Part shown: positions 54,013 to 62,750 of the stretch, piece after piece
Numbering within the stretch: the first letter of the stretch is position 1
How the letters are laid out: each line of letters begins with the position of its first letter
Translations under genes and position numbers: made by a program
Origin: Aminiphilus circumscriptus DSM 16581
GTDB lineage: Bacteria > Synergistota > Synergistia > Synergistales > Aminiphilaceae
Assembly: GCF_000526375.1 (NCBI RefSeq)
Contig: NZ_JAFY01000005.1
Coordinates: 558,001-622,000, forward strand
DNA: 64,000 bases
Direction: 5' to 3'
Notes under the pieces: generated by a model
The model's input: the letters and a program-made list of their open reading frames with translations, nothing else
What the model was told of the DNA's origin: nothing
The model's database searches: none

Positions 54013-54068
54013 TTGACGATGCGTAGGGAAACACCTATGCTCTTTATAGTGACTACCTTAGTGGCTAC
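54013..54068 (+). promoter_or_regulatory. Promoter with tandem operator in the TetR/DUF2000 divergent region
   Basis: TTGACG (54013-54018), 17-bp spacer and TATGCT (54036-54041) form a good promoter toward the DUF2000 gene. Just downstream are two direct copies, TAGTGACTAC (54047-54056) and TAGTGGCTAC (54059-54068), 12 bp apart; each begins with a small palindrome (TAGT-G-ACTA in the first). They fit a cooperative TetR site over the transcription start. Confidence 0.65.
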
Positions 54069-54090
54069 TATTTTCGAGGAGGGAACACCC

Positions 54091-54549
54091 ATGAGCGAAA
54101 AAAGTTTCGTCACCACGTGCCATTCTCTGGAAATTCCCCTGCAGGAAAAACCGAACCGCTGTGTGCTCGTCATGGACAAGAGCCTGACGGGGGGGCATCT
54201 CGCAAACGCCGTTGCCGTCATCGCTCTCACGGCAGGACAACGACATCCGGTCCTCGTCGGTGCGCCTCTGGTGGACGCGTCGGGAGTCGCCCATCCGGGC
54301 CTGATACCCACAGGAATCCCCATGTTATGTGCGTCTCGGGAGGAATTAAGAGAACTCCGGGAAAAAGCCCTCGCTGAAGGATGCGATGTGGTGGATTTTC
54401 CGGTTCAGGGACAGCGGACGAAGAGCTATGTGGAATTCATGGAGGCCATGACGCGAATCGAGACCGAGGATATCGAGTACACCGGCGTTGCGCTCATCGG
54501 ACAGAAAAGCACCATAAACAGGCTGACGAAAAAACTCGGCCTCCTGTGA
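54091..54549 (+). CDS. DUF2000 family protein
   Basis: A 152-residue cytoplasmic protein of the DUF2000 family: NRCVLVMDKSLTGGHLANAVAVIALTAGQ near the N-terminus and SREELRELREKALAEGCDVVDFP. The family resembles peptidyl-tRNA hydrolase-like folds, but its biochemical role is not established. GAGGAGGG precedes ATG 54091. The tandem operator over its promoter suggests control by the neighbouring TetR protein, linking it to the efflux system. Confidence 0.8.
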   Translation: MSEKSFVTTCHSLEIPLQEKPNRCVLVMDKSLTGGHLANAVAVIALTAGQRHPVLVGAPLVDASGVAHPGLIPTGIPMLCASREELRELREKALAEGCDVVDFPVQGQRTKSYVEFMEAMTRIETEDIEYTGVALIGQKSTINRLTKKLGLL

Positions 54550-54627
54550 GAGAGCATTCCGGCCGCAGCGTCGGACACCGCTCCATATCGCGGAGAGTCT
54601 CGCGACGGCCTTCGGAGAGGGAAACAC

Positions 54628-54666
54628 GGGGAGGTGCTTCGGAGAAATTCTTCAGAGCACCTCCCC
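54628..54666. terminator. Hairpin between convergent DUF2000 and TrmB genes
   Basis: GGGGAGGTGCT (54628-54638) pairs with AGCACCTCCCC (54656-54666); the interior adds partial pairing. It lies between convergent stops; T tracts are weak. Confidence 0.65.
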
Positions 54667-54675
54667 GCTTGAGGG

Positions 54676-55518
54676 TTACTTCTGAAGGGCGGAAGGAACG
54701 TAGTGTTTTTTGAGGGTGTCGTCCATCATGAACTTGTTTCGCAACGCCACAAGATCGGCTCCGAATCGCTCCTCCAGGACTCCACGAAATTCCTTGAGGA
54801 TTTCCATGATGTAGAGATCGTGAATGATCACCTCGGTAATGGGCATGACCAGTCCCGGATGCATCGTCCACGCGGCGCGGCTGCTTTCGCCCAGGGAGAG
54901 AATACCCGCCACTACCTCCCGGTCGTCCACGCTGAACACGATCCACCGGCCACCGTACTCCGAGGTGATCTGCTCGCTCATGTCATGGTGGTACACCTCA
55001 GCAAAGTCAATCTCCAGAGCCCCGTAGGAAACGATGACGATACGCACTCCTCTTGCACTTGCCTGTCGCAGCGTGGGCAGAAGCTCCTCCGCGTCCTCCC
55101 GCCAGATTTCCAGCAGGATACGCTGCCCGGCCTTTGCGATTCCATCCCGAACGCGGTCCAGAATGGCCCCGCGCCCCGAGATGTTCCAGATGCCCTCGAG
55201 CGTACGCACCGAACGGGCATAGGTATTCAGACATTCCCGCGCAACGTCCAACCGGCGCTCCGCATCGTGCCTTCTCCGTGAAATCAGTTCCTCCGGGGAC
55301 AACGGCATGTAGACCGGGGTCTCTTCGTTGTTCACGAAGACATCCCCCCGAGTCACCAAATTTCCGAGAACCTCATAGATTTTCGAGCGCGGGACCCCGG
55401 ACTGCAGCGATACGGCATATCCGGAAAGCGGCGCATTTTTCAGGAGAGCCATATAGGCTTTTGCTTCGTATTCCGTGAAATTCAATTCCTTCAGCACCGA
55501 AACAAGTTCCGACGTCAT
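54676..55518 (-). CDS. TrmB-family transcriptional regulator
   Basis: A 280-residue protein. The N-terminal winged helix-turn-helix (LNFTEYEAKAYMALLKNAPLSGYAVSLQSGVPRSKIYEVLGNL, residues about 13-55) is typical of TrmB. The C-terminal part has a phospholipase-D-like fold segment (ILDRVRDGIAKAGQRILLEIW...IVIVSYG) found in TrmB relatives that may bind sugars or other ligands. ATG 55518 follows GGAGG. It is co-directional with the MFS gene upstream and may regulate it. Confidence 0.88.
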   Translation of the reverse strand: MTSELVSVLKELNFTEYEAKAYMALLKNAPLSGYAVSLQSGVPRSKIYEVLGNLVTRGDVFVNNEETPVYMPLSPEELISRRRHDAERRLDVARECLNTYARSVRTLEGIWNISGRGAILDRVRDGIAKAGQRILLEIWREDAEELLPTLRQASARGVRIVIVSYGALEIDFAEVYHHDMSEQITSEYGGRWIVFSVDDREVVAGILSLGESSRAAWTMHPGLVMPITEVIIHDLYIMEILKEFRGVLEERFGADLVALRNKFMMDDTLKKHYVPSALQK

Positions 55519-55801
55519 TCGTGCTTTCCTCCGCCCCACACGTCTCGTGCAAACCTCTTTCTCAGGAATCTCCAAAGAAGAGTGGCACCCCTGAACAGAA
55601 CAAAAGTTCCGGGGCTGAATCCCGTACCCGCACTTCCCGGCGACACGCGCAGCCGATAACGCGTGCGCTCGTGTCGGAAAAACACCCCGGCAACCACGTC
55701 CAATGATAGAGGAAGACGAGAAAAACCCAAAGAATTCCCGAAAATCACCCCGGTGTCTTCCACTATCGCCCTTTTCCTCGCCGCCGGGCAAGAAAAGTCG
55801 G

Positions 55802-57229
55802 TCATCCGAGGCGACCATGGTGCAACGTTCCTCTGGAAAGAGAGAACCAGATTCCGACGAAACAGAAGAATGCCGACGCGGAGAAACAGATCCGGACGCT
55901 CCGGAGAAAAGCGTCGTAGCGGGAAGGATCGATATCGCCATGCCCCAGAAGCATGGCGAATGTCATGGCCGTGACGGTCATGCTGAGCATCTGCCCCAGA
56001 AGACGCATGGTCGCCACGGAGCCGGAGGCGATCCCGTAGTGGCGGCTTTCCACGGAACCCATGATGGCGTTCATGTTCGGCGAGGAGAAAAGGCCGAATC
56101 CGACACCGAGAAGTGCCAGGCTTGCGGATACATAGGTCAGGGACGTGTTCCGATCGAGGAAAATCAGCAGACCGAGCCCCAGGACGGTGAGCCCCATGCC
56201 CGAGGAAGCGAGAACGCGGGGTTCCACCCGGTCGGAAAGACGACCCGAAAGGGGCGAACAGATGGCCTGCAGCACGGGCTGCACCACCAGAATCAACCCC
56301 GCCTCGCCGGAGGACATGCCTTTGATGTACTGGAGATAGAGGCTCAACAGAAAGGCGACGGAGAATGTGGCCGCATAGTTCACCAGTGCGGCGAGGTTGG
56401 AGAAAGCGAACACGCGGTTCGCTTCGAAGAGGCGCACGTCGAAGAGGGGATCTTCGGCGGCACGCATACGCCGGACGAAAAGTACGAGAAAAACGGCCCC
56501 CGTCAGGGTGAGAAGGGTCCCGTTCCAGGACGGAAGACGGGATGTTCCCAGCATGAGGCACACCAGAGCGCATCCGTAGATGAAGCCTCCTCGAACGTCG
56601 ATCCTCCGGTTTTGCGTCTCCACCCACTCGGCCCGTATGAACCGGAAAACGAGAAGGAGGGCAAAAACGCCCACCGCCGCATTGGACAAGAAGATTCCCC
56701 GCCATCCCAGCTGATGCACGAGCCACCCGCCGAGAAAGGGTCCTGCGGAGGCCCCCGTGTAGACCGCCGCAACGTTGATCCCCAAAGCCTTTCCTCGCTC
56801 TCCCGGAGGAAAGACCGAGGAGAGGATGGCCATGCCGGAGGTGAGCATGAACGCTCCCCCCACACCCTGAAGCGCCCGCAAGGCGAGAAAGAGCGCCATG
56901 GAAGGAGCTGCTCCCGCCCCGATCGTGGCAAGGGTGAACAGGCCGAGCCCCAGGGCGAGGACACGTTTTCTTCCGTACATATCTCCGACTTTGCCCGCAG
57001 GAACGAGAAAAATCGCCGTGGCGAGAAGGTTCGCCGCTGCAACCCAGCTCAGAAGGATCGCACCGGCGGAGAATTCCTCCTGAATCGCCGGGAGAGCGAT
57101 GTTCACCGCGGAAATCATGAAGGGCGAGAGGAACGCCGTGATCGCGGAGACAACAAGCACGACCCGTTTCGAGACGGCCCCTCCTTCAACGACGTTTCTC
57201 CCAGGGGTTTCTTCGTCACACAATGTCAT
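55802..57229 (-). CDS. MFS transporter (DHA2-like drug:H+ antiporter)
   Basis: A 475-residue permease with about 13-14 helices. ISAVNIALPAIQEEFSAG in helix 1, motif A-like GKVGDMYGRKRVL, the RALQGVGGAFMLTSGMAIL antiporter region and the GASAGPFLGGWLVHQLGWRGIF motif C region mark the DHA2 subfamily of exporters. ATG 57229 follows GGAGG by seven bases. The substrate is unknown; it could export a toxic metabolite sensed by the TrmB regulator. Confidence 0.9.
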   Translation of the reverse strand: MTLCDEETPGRNVVEGGAVSKRVVLVVSAITAFLSPFMISAVNIALPAIQEEFSAGAILLSWVAAANLLATAIFLVPAGKVGDMYGRKRVLALGLGLFTLATIGAGAAPSMALFLALRALQGVGGAFMLTSGMAILSSVFPPGERGKALGINVAAVYTGASAGPFLGGWLVHQLGWRGIFLSNAAVGVFALLLVFRFIRAEWVETQNRRIDVRGGFIYGCALVCLMLGTSRLPSWNGTLLTLTGAVFLVLFVRRMRAAEDPLFDVRLFEANRVFAFSNLAALVNYAATFSVAFLLSLYLQYIKGMSSGEAGLILVVQPVLQAICSPLSGRLSDRVEPRVLASSGMGLTVLGLGLLIFLDRNTSLTYVSASLALLGVGFGLFSSPNMNAIMGSVESRHYGIASGSVATMRLLGQMLSMTVTAMTFAMLLGHGDIDPSRYDAFLRSVRICFSASAFFCFVGIWFSLSRGTLHHGRLG

Positions 57230-57612
57230 CGAGCGACCTCCATTTCTCAGGATCGGAAAGACCTGCCGCCACAGAGTTCGCCTCTCCGCAAACGTCCGCA
57301 CTCCCGACCCGGGTATTTTTCGGCTGAGACATCTCCGGAGAGGACAGGGAGAGTTTCCTCTTCCTCCGGGGAACGTTTTCGCCCGGGGGATGAGGCGCTG
57401 CGATGCATACCCAACCCCCCTATCAAAAATCCGTGCCCCTATTCTCCCAGATCGACGGGGAGAAGCAAACAGCCAAAACTCACACAAACGAACGTTCCCC
57501 GGAGGAAAGATCTGGAGTATGCTGGTTTTCGCGAGCGAAACGATTTCGGAACGACATCTCCATCCTGCGCAACAACAGGAAACCACATACCGCCACGAAG
57601 GAGGTCTTCGCA
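57230..57612. other. Divergent intergenic region between MFS and class V PLP genes
   Basis: About 380 bp; it contains the promoter/palindrome pair at 57518-57540. Longer frames reading through from 57403 lack a ribosome site. Confidence 0.45.
57518..57540 (+). promoter_or_regulatory. -10 element with adjacent palindrome upstream of the class V PLP enzyme
   Basis: TATGCT (57518-57523) is followed by the perfect palindrome TTTCGCGAGCGAAA (57527-57540), where a repressor would cover the transcription start. The -35 is poor. Confidence 0.4.
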
Positions 57613-58881
57613 GTGAAAAAGACGACACGCACCACGACATCCGAAACACTCTTTTCCGAGCGGCGCAAGGATTTCCCCTCACTCTCCAGAACGCACAACG
57701 GCCTGCCGCTGGCCTATCTGGACGGGCCGGGAGGAACACAGATCCCTCGGTACGTCATCGAAGCCATGGTGCACTATTATTCGAACTGCAATGCCAATTC
57801 CCACGGATTCTTCGTCACGACACAGGAATCGGACTGCGTCATCGAAGAGGCCCGTAAAGCCATGGCGACGTTTCTCGGTGCGGAAGGGCCGCACACCATC
57901 TCTTTCGGGGCGAACATGACCACCTTGAATTTCTCCCTGAGCCATGCCCTGGAATCCACCCTCCAACCCGGAGACGAAGTGCTCATCACTCAGCTCGACC
58001 ACGAGGCCAACCGGGGCCCCTGGCTCCGCCTCCGCTCAAAGGGCGTTCTGGTTCGGGAGATCGCCCTCCGGAAAGACGGAACGCTGGACTACGACGATTT
58101 CCGGAGTAAAACGAACGAACGCACTCGCCTGACGGCTCTGGGGTTCTCCTCAAACGCTCTCGGGACGGTGAACGACATCGCCCTCGCCAGAGAACTCACC
58201 TATCGGGCGGGTTCCCTCCTCCTGGTGGATGCCGTACACGGAGCACCGCACTTTCCTCTGGACGTGCGCGCGCTCGGGCTGGACTTCCTCCTCTGCTCCG
58301 CCTACAAGTTCTACGGCCCCCACGTGGGGATCCTCTATGCCCGGGAAGGCCTTCTGGAGCGCCTGAACCCCGACCGTCTCCGCACCCAGGATCAGCGGGC
58401 ACCCTTCCGCATCGAGACGGGAACGCTGAATCACGCCGCCATTGCGGGTGTCAAGGCCGCCGTGGAGTACATCGCCTCCTTCGGAGACGGGGCGAACCTC
58501 CGGGAAAAGATCACAAGTGCGATGAACCGCATCGGTGAGGCCGAACACGTCCTTGCAAAGGAACTCTACGAAGGACTCCGGAATATTCCCGGCGTGACCG
58601 TCCACGGTCCGTCCTTCACCGTCCCCGGCAGGGCCCCCACCGTCTCTTTCACGCTCGAAGGACACAGACCGCCTGAAATCTGCAGCTTCCTGAACGAAAG
58701 AGCCATCTGTGCCTGGGACGGAGACTTCTATGCCATCCGTCCCGTCGAAATCCTCGGTCTTCTCGAGCAGGGCGGACTCGTGCGGCTCGGCCTCTCCCTC
58801 TATAACACGAGAGACGAGGTACAACGCGCTCTCGATGCCGTCAGGGAGCTGGCGGAAACCGCGAAGAAGCGAAAGAAGTGA
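57613..58881 (+). CDS. Class V PLP enzyme, cysteine desulfurase/selenocysteine lyase-like
   Basis: A 422-residue fold-type I PLP enzyme. YLDGPGGTQIPRYVIEAM near the N-terminus, the PLP-stacking QLDHEAN (127-133), Asp206/His209 in LLVDAVHGAPH and the Schiff-base Lys232 in LLCSAYKFYGPHVG define the family. No IscU or suf genes are nearby and a clear active-site Cys loop is not obvious, so it may act on a sulfur amino acid or be a related lyase/aminotransferase. GTG 57613 has AGGAGG eight bases upstream. A terminator follows. Confidence 0.87.
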   Translation: MKKTTRTTTSETLFSERRKDFPSLSRTHNGLPLAYLDGPGGTQIPRYVIEAMVHYYSNCNANSHGFFVTTQESDCVIEEARKAMATFLGAEGPHTISFGANMTTLNFSLSHALESTLQPGDEVLITQLDHEANRGPWLRLRSKGVLVREIALRKDGTLDYDDFRSKTNERTRLTALGFSSNALGTVNDIALARELTYRAGSLLLVDAVHGAPHFPLDVRALGLDFLLCSAYKFYGPHVGILYAREGLLERLNPDRLRTQDQRAPFRIETGTLNHAAIAGVKAAVEYIASFGDGANLREKITSAMNRIGEAEHVLAKELYEGLRNIPGVTVHGPSFTVPGRAPTVSFTLEGHRPPEICSFLNERAICAWDGDFYAIRPVEILGLLEQGGLVRLGLSLYNTRDEVQRALDAVRELAETAKKRKK

Positions 58882-58927
58882 GCCGAAGGAATCAGAAAAA
58901 CAAGGACTGCTGTGACGTGCGACAGGG

Positions 58928-58958
58928 ACCTTCGATACTGTCGTCATCGAAGGCTTTT
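58928..58958 (+). terminator. Terminator after the class V PLP gene
   Basis: CCTTCGAT (58929-58936) pairs with ATCGAAGG (58946-58953), followed by CTTTT. Confidence 0.7.
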
Positions 58959-59077
58959 CATGCATAATGATTCAGCAGTTCGCTTTTCAGAAAAAGAGAC
59001 GAGATCCATACAGCCGGGAAGGGCCACCGAAACGTAACGACTTCGGGGGTACGGCAGGACGACACGGAGGTCGAAAA

Positions 59078-60685
59078 ATGCCCGTTTCTCGCGAAGAACG
59101 CACCATCGTCCGTATCGCGATCGGCTTCGGCCTCCTCCTGGGATGGCTCGACACGCTCATGCGGGGAAGAGACGCCCTGTCCGGTCTCGTTCGAAACGAC
59201 ATCTTTCCCGAAGGCAACGCCCTTCCCGCCTTCGTATTTCTTGCAGCGCACATTTTCTCCTTTCTCGCCGTCGCCGTCGCAGCCCGGTCTCCGGGCTTTC
59301 TTCCGGGAAGACGGTTTCTTCAGTTGTCCGGCGGCATTCTCGCCCTTGCGTTTCCGCTTGCCGCCTCGCTGGGCTCCCTCTTCGGCGAAGGAGCGATTCT
59401 TCTCGCCTCCGGCCTCTCCGGAGCGGGAACGGCTTTCCTCGTAGGAGGATGGGCAGCCGCCTTCTGCACTCTTCCCAGGCAGGAGGCGGCTCTCGCCTAC
59501 GGTCTCGCCGCCTTTTTCGCCGTCCTCTCCGTACTCTACGCCTCCGCGTGGAACGGTGCGGCCATCCTGCTGCCCTTCGCGGGGCCCGTCGTCTCCGCGT
59601 TGCTCCTCTTCACCGCGCCACCGCCAGGAGAAGCGAGCGACACGTTTTCGGAGAAGGTCGATACGGAGACGCTCCGCCCCTGGAGATTCGCCCTGTTTCT
59701 CACAACCGCCTATATCCTCTACGGTCTTGGAAGCGGCATGTTCTCCCTGCTCACCTCCACGCTCTCCCGCCATGCGTACGACAACTATCTCGTGGCCCGG
59801 GGCGTGGCGCCGCTCGTCGCCCTCGGACTTCTTTCCGTGACATCCCGGGAACTTCCCAGCCCTTTCTATCGCTTCTCTCTCTTTCTCGTGGGAGCGAGCT
59901 TTCTTCTGCTCCCCCTGCCCAGACTCTCGGGAATCTCCGCCTACCTGCTGGAGGGCGGGCTTGCCATTTTCGATCTCTACGCATGGCTTCTCCTTATCCG
60001 GTGGGGCCGCTCCGCAGGCCCCCACAAAGACTCGGTCCTCCATTTCGGCCTGTTCCTCATCTCCGGAGCCCTCGCGGTGGGGACACTCAACCCTCTTGCC
60101 GTCGCAAAGACGACATTCTCACTCTTCGCCGAGGGGCATGCCTATCTCGCCCCCTTCCTCACCGCCATCCTTCTGCTTCTCTGCGCACTCTACGTCCCTG
60201 AAGGCCCGGCGAAAAACCGGAACTTCGGCGGCGGCCTCCCTCCGGACAAGGACCAATCCCCTGACACCCCCCTTCCACCTGTTTCGGGAAACCGCTCCGC
60301 GCCGCCGCTCTTCCTCCAGACACATCATGCCGCCGAAGCATTATCCTCCGGACAGACGGAACTTTTTCCCTCCACAGAAGCGCGCCACGGTGAAAAAGAC
60401 GTCTCCCACCCCGAAAAAGAGAACCGTGCGAACAACGAGGTCGATACGGAACTGCAGGAGTTCTCCCTTCGCCTTCGCCTCGAATCTTTAGGCCTGACCC
60501 GCCAGGAAAGCAGTATCGTCCTGCTCCTGCTCCAAGGACTCAAGGATCAGGAGATGTGCACTCGCCTCGTCATCTCCCGGAATACACTCAAGTACCATCT
60601 GCGCAACATCTATCGCAAACTGGCGATTTCCAGCCGAAAGGAGCTTCCAGGACTTTTCGAAGCGGACAGAACAGCCTCTTCCTGA
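59078..60685 (+). CDS. Membrane-embedded LuxR-type transcriptional regulator
   Basis: A 535-residue protein. Residues about 10-390 contain some twelve hydrophobic segments resembling an MFS-type bundle. A polar linker (about 395-465) leads to a C-terminal GerE/LuxR helix-turn-helix (about 470-520: LGLTRQESSIVLLLLQGLKDQEM, then ISRNTLKYHLRNIYRKL). Such MFS-LuxR fusions act as membrane sensors that bind DNA directly, but ligands are unknown. GGAGG precedes ATG 59078. Downstream lies an HTH-only relative and then pspA. Confidence 0.87.
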   Translation: MPVSREERTIVRIAIGFGLLLGWLDTLMRGRDALSGLVRNDIFPEGNALPAFVFLAAHIFSFLAVAVAARSPGFLPGRRFLQLSGGILALAFPLAASLGSLFGEGAILLASGLSGAGTAFLVGGWAAAFCTLPRQEAALAYGLAAFFAVLSVLYASAWNGAAILLPFAGPVVSALLLFTAPPPGEASDTFSEKVDTETLRPWRFALFLTTAYILYGLGSGMFSLLTSTLSRHAYDNYLVARGVAPLVALGLLSVTSRELPSPFYRFSLFLVGASFLLLPLPRLSGISAYLLEGGLAIFDLYAWLLLIRWGRSAGPHKDSVLHFGLFLISGALAVGTLNPLAVAKTTFSLFAEGHAYLAPFLTAILLLLCALYVPEGPAKNRNFGGGLPPDKDQSPDTPLPPVSGNRSAPPLFLQTHHAAEALSSGQTELFPSTEARHGEKDVSHPEKENRANNEVDTELQEFSLRLRLESLGLTRQESSIVLLLLQGLKDQEMCTRLVISRNTLKYHLRNIYRKLAISSRKELPGLFEADRTASS

Positions 60686-61054
60686 TTTCTCGGGAAGGTC
60701 TTTGTCTCACCCCATACCCCCTCCCCGAAACGTTCTCTCGGAATCTCCACGAGCATATCGCTCCGGGTCACTCCCCCTTTTTAAGTCGAACGAAAACATT
60801 CCAGCGCAATGAGTGCAAGCCCCTTTCCCTCCGATGAGGGTGGGGGAAACCACCCTTGTTTCTCCACGAAATCGGCGGGAAATCCTACCCGCACTCTTCC
60901 CCGAGGGGTGATGGACAGGCGGAGAGACTTCCTCTACTTTCGAAAGCGGATTCATAGAGTACAGACAGAAGTGATTTCCTGTTTTTTCTATAATGTATCA
61001 TCTATTCACATAAACATCCGTCTTCGAAAATTCCCTATCGGGAGGGAGCGTTCC
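60686..61054. other. Intergenic region between the two LuxR-type genes
   Basis: About 370 bp. It contains a small hairpin with GGGTGG (60838-60843) and CCACCC (60850-60855) followed by TTGTTT, a likely terminator of the membrane regulator gene, and a TATAAT hexamer at 60989-60994 without a clear -35, 61 bp before the next start. No gene seen. Confidence 0.5.
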
Positions 61055-61363
61055 GTGAGCGCAAAAACGCATCTTCCAGAGCACCCGGATGGCGAACTTC
61101 GGGAAAGGCGCGGTAGAAACCCGACTCGAGCGGCGCTTTTACTGCGATTACAACTCGATCCTTTTTCTCTCACAAAAAAGGAGGCGGGCATCGTCCTGCT
61201 CCTTCTCGAGGACCGGAGCAACGAGGAAATAGCCGATACCGAGGCCATCACCCGGAACACGTTGAAAACCCATCTGCGTCACATCTACCGCAAACTGCAT
61301 GTCACCGGAGGAGACCGGACATCCCGGATCACGGAAATCGCCACCAGGCTGGGACTTCGGTAG
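61055..61363 (+). CDS. HTH-only LuxR-type protein
   Basis: A 102-residue protein made almost entirely of a GerE helix-turn-helix (about 40-90: FSLTKKEAGIVLLLLEDRSNEEI, ITRNTLKTHLRHIYRKL). This core is strikingly similar to the C-terminus of the membrane regulator just upstream, so it looks like a partial duplication that lost the sensor. It could compete for DNA sites, form mixed dimers or act as an unregulated activator. GTG 61055 has GGGAGGGAG nine bases upstream and the gene has its own -10 element. Confidence 0.78.
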   Translation: MSAKTHLPEHPDGELRERRGRNPTRAALLLRLQLDPFSLTKKEAGIVLLLLEDRSNEEIADTEAITRNTLKTHLRHIYRKLHVTGGDRTSRITEIATRLGLR

Positions 61364-61489
61364 GCACACTCCCAACAAGGCACTCCGGACATGACGCCCC
61401 GGAAGCCGGAGAAGGAAAAGGGAACTATCTGTTCGGGCGGAAAGCATCAAATCAGGCGCCCCGAAAACGTGCACGGAGGAGGTGCGGCA

Positions 61490-62161
61490 ATGAGCATTTT
61501 CGGCAAAATGACGGACATTTTCAAAGCCAACGTGAATGACATGCTTGACCGCATGGAGGATCCGGAAAAGATGGTCAAGCAGATGATCGTGGAGATGGAA
61601 GAAGGGCTCACCAAAGCCACCTCTTCCCTGGCAAAGGCCATGGCAAACGAACAGAGCCTCCGCAAACAGCACGCGGCAGCGAGCGAACAGGCACGCCAGT
61701 GGGAAGAGAAAGCCGGCATGGCGATGAAGGCCGGTAACGCCGATCTGGCCCGTCAGGCGCTGGAGAAGAAACTGTCCTTCGACGGGCAGGCGAAACAGTA
61801 TGAGACCATGACCGCTCAGGCTTCCGCCACCACCGCACAGCTCCGCTCCCAGCTCGATGCGTTGAAAATGAAACTCGACGAGGCACGGATGAAACAATCC
61901 ACTCTCGTGGCGAGATCTCAGGCCGCGAAGGCGCAGAAGGAATTCTCCACCGCCATTGGGACCGCCACGGGAAGCGGAGCCTTTGCCAAATTCGAGAAAA
62001 TGGAACGCAAAATCGAGAGTATGGAGGCGGAAGCCCAGGCGTTCTCCGAAATGGGAGGCACCCTTCCTCAGGATGATCCCTTCGCAAAACTGGAAAAAGA
62101 CCAGCAGCTCGAAGCGGAGATGGCGAAGCTCATGGAAAAGATGGGACAAGGAGGGGTCTGA
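61490..62161 (+). CDS. pspA: PspA/IM30 family protein
   Basis: A 223-residue membrane-remodelling protein of the ESCRT-III-like Psp family, acting at the inner face of the cytoplasmic membrane under envelope stress. The N-terminal amphipathic helix (MSIFGKMTDIFKANVNDML) is followed by EDPEKMVKQMIVEMEEGL, a long coiled coil (about 30-165) and a C-terminal FEKMERKIESMEAEAQA helix. ATG 61490 follows GGAGGAGG. The next gene starts three bases after the stop, so the two are co-translated. Confidence 0.93.
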   Translation: MSIFGKMTDIFKANVNDMLDRMEDPEKMVKQMIVEMEEGLTKATSSLAKAMANEQSLRKQHAAASEQARQWEEKAGMAMKAGNADLARQALEKKLSFDGQAKQYETMTAQASATTAQLRSQLDALKMKLDEARMKQSTLVARSQAAKAQKEFSTAIGTATGSGAFAKFEKMERKIESMEAEAQAFSEMGGTLPQDDPFAKLEKDQQLEAEMAKLMEKMGQGGV

Positions 62162-62163
62162 TC

Positions 62164-62601
62164 ATGCGCAAGTTCGCCCTGCTCAAGGACGGAAGCAACG
62201 AGGCACTCCTGGCGAAGACGAAGAACACCGTGACGGCGCTTCTCGGTGAACTCTTCGACCCGGAGGATCTGACCAGCGTGGAGGATCTCCACTCCTTTCC
62301 CTTCGGCAGCGCCACCATCCAGATCCAAGTTCTCCCCTGGCATGCCGAGGATGTACTCGTCCGTGTCTTCTCCTATCTCGTGGAAAACGTGGATCCGTCG
62401 AAGGAGGGCCTCTGCGAGAAACTTCTCCGGCTGAATGCCACGGTACCCCTTGGGGCATTCAGCCTCGTCTTCGACGGCACGATCATGTTCTCCTGCTCGC
62501 TGGCGGGGGCCAATCTCGACAAAAACGAACTGCTCGGCGCGCTCCAGACCGTCGCCGCCTACGCGGACCAGTACGACGACATTCTGAAGGCGCTTTTCTG
62601 A
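62164..62601 (+). CDS. YbjN/CesT-like small protein
   Basis: A 145-residue soluble alpha/beta protein. Its pattern (ATIQIQVLPWHAEDVLVRVFSYLVENV, then LLRLNATVPLGAFSLVFDGTIMFSCSL, and a final helix) resembles YbjN-type proteins with a type III secretion chaperone-like fold. Assignment is by overall pattern and moderate. It directly follows pspA (two bases between stop and start) and is likely a functional partner. Confidence 0.65.
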   Translation: MRKFALLKDGSNEALLAKTKNTVTALLGELFDPEDLTSVEDLHSFPFGSATIQIQVLPWHAEDVLVRVFSYLVENVDPSKEGLCEKLLRLNATVPLGAFSLVFDGTIMFSCSLAGANLDKNELLGALQTVAAYADQYDDILKALF

Positions 62602-62750
62602 CGGCCCCCGAATCGAGCGCAAAACAAGGCGGCCCGGAGATTCGCCGGAGGAGCGGAGCGGTTCGGAAAAAATCCCGGACGAAGGAGTGGAAACGCGGCT
62701 CGCCGGAAAGTGCCGCCATTCGAGAAAAGGACCGGAGAGGAGAGATGTCC

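Noticed and set aside
55586-55614. Terminator between the MFS and TrmB genes
   Set aside because: The 9-bp arms have a mismatch and there is no T run on the minus strand; too weak to report as a feature.
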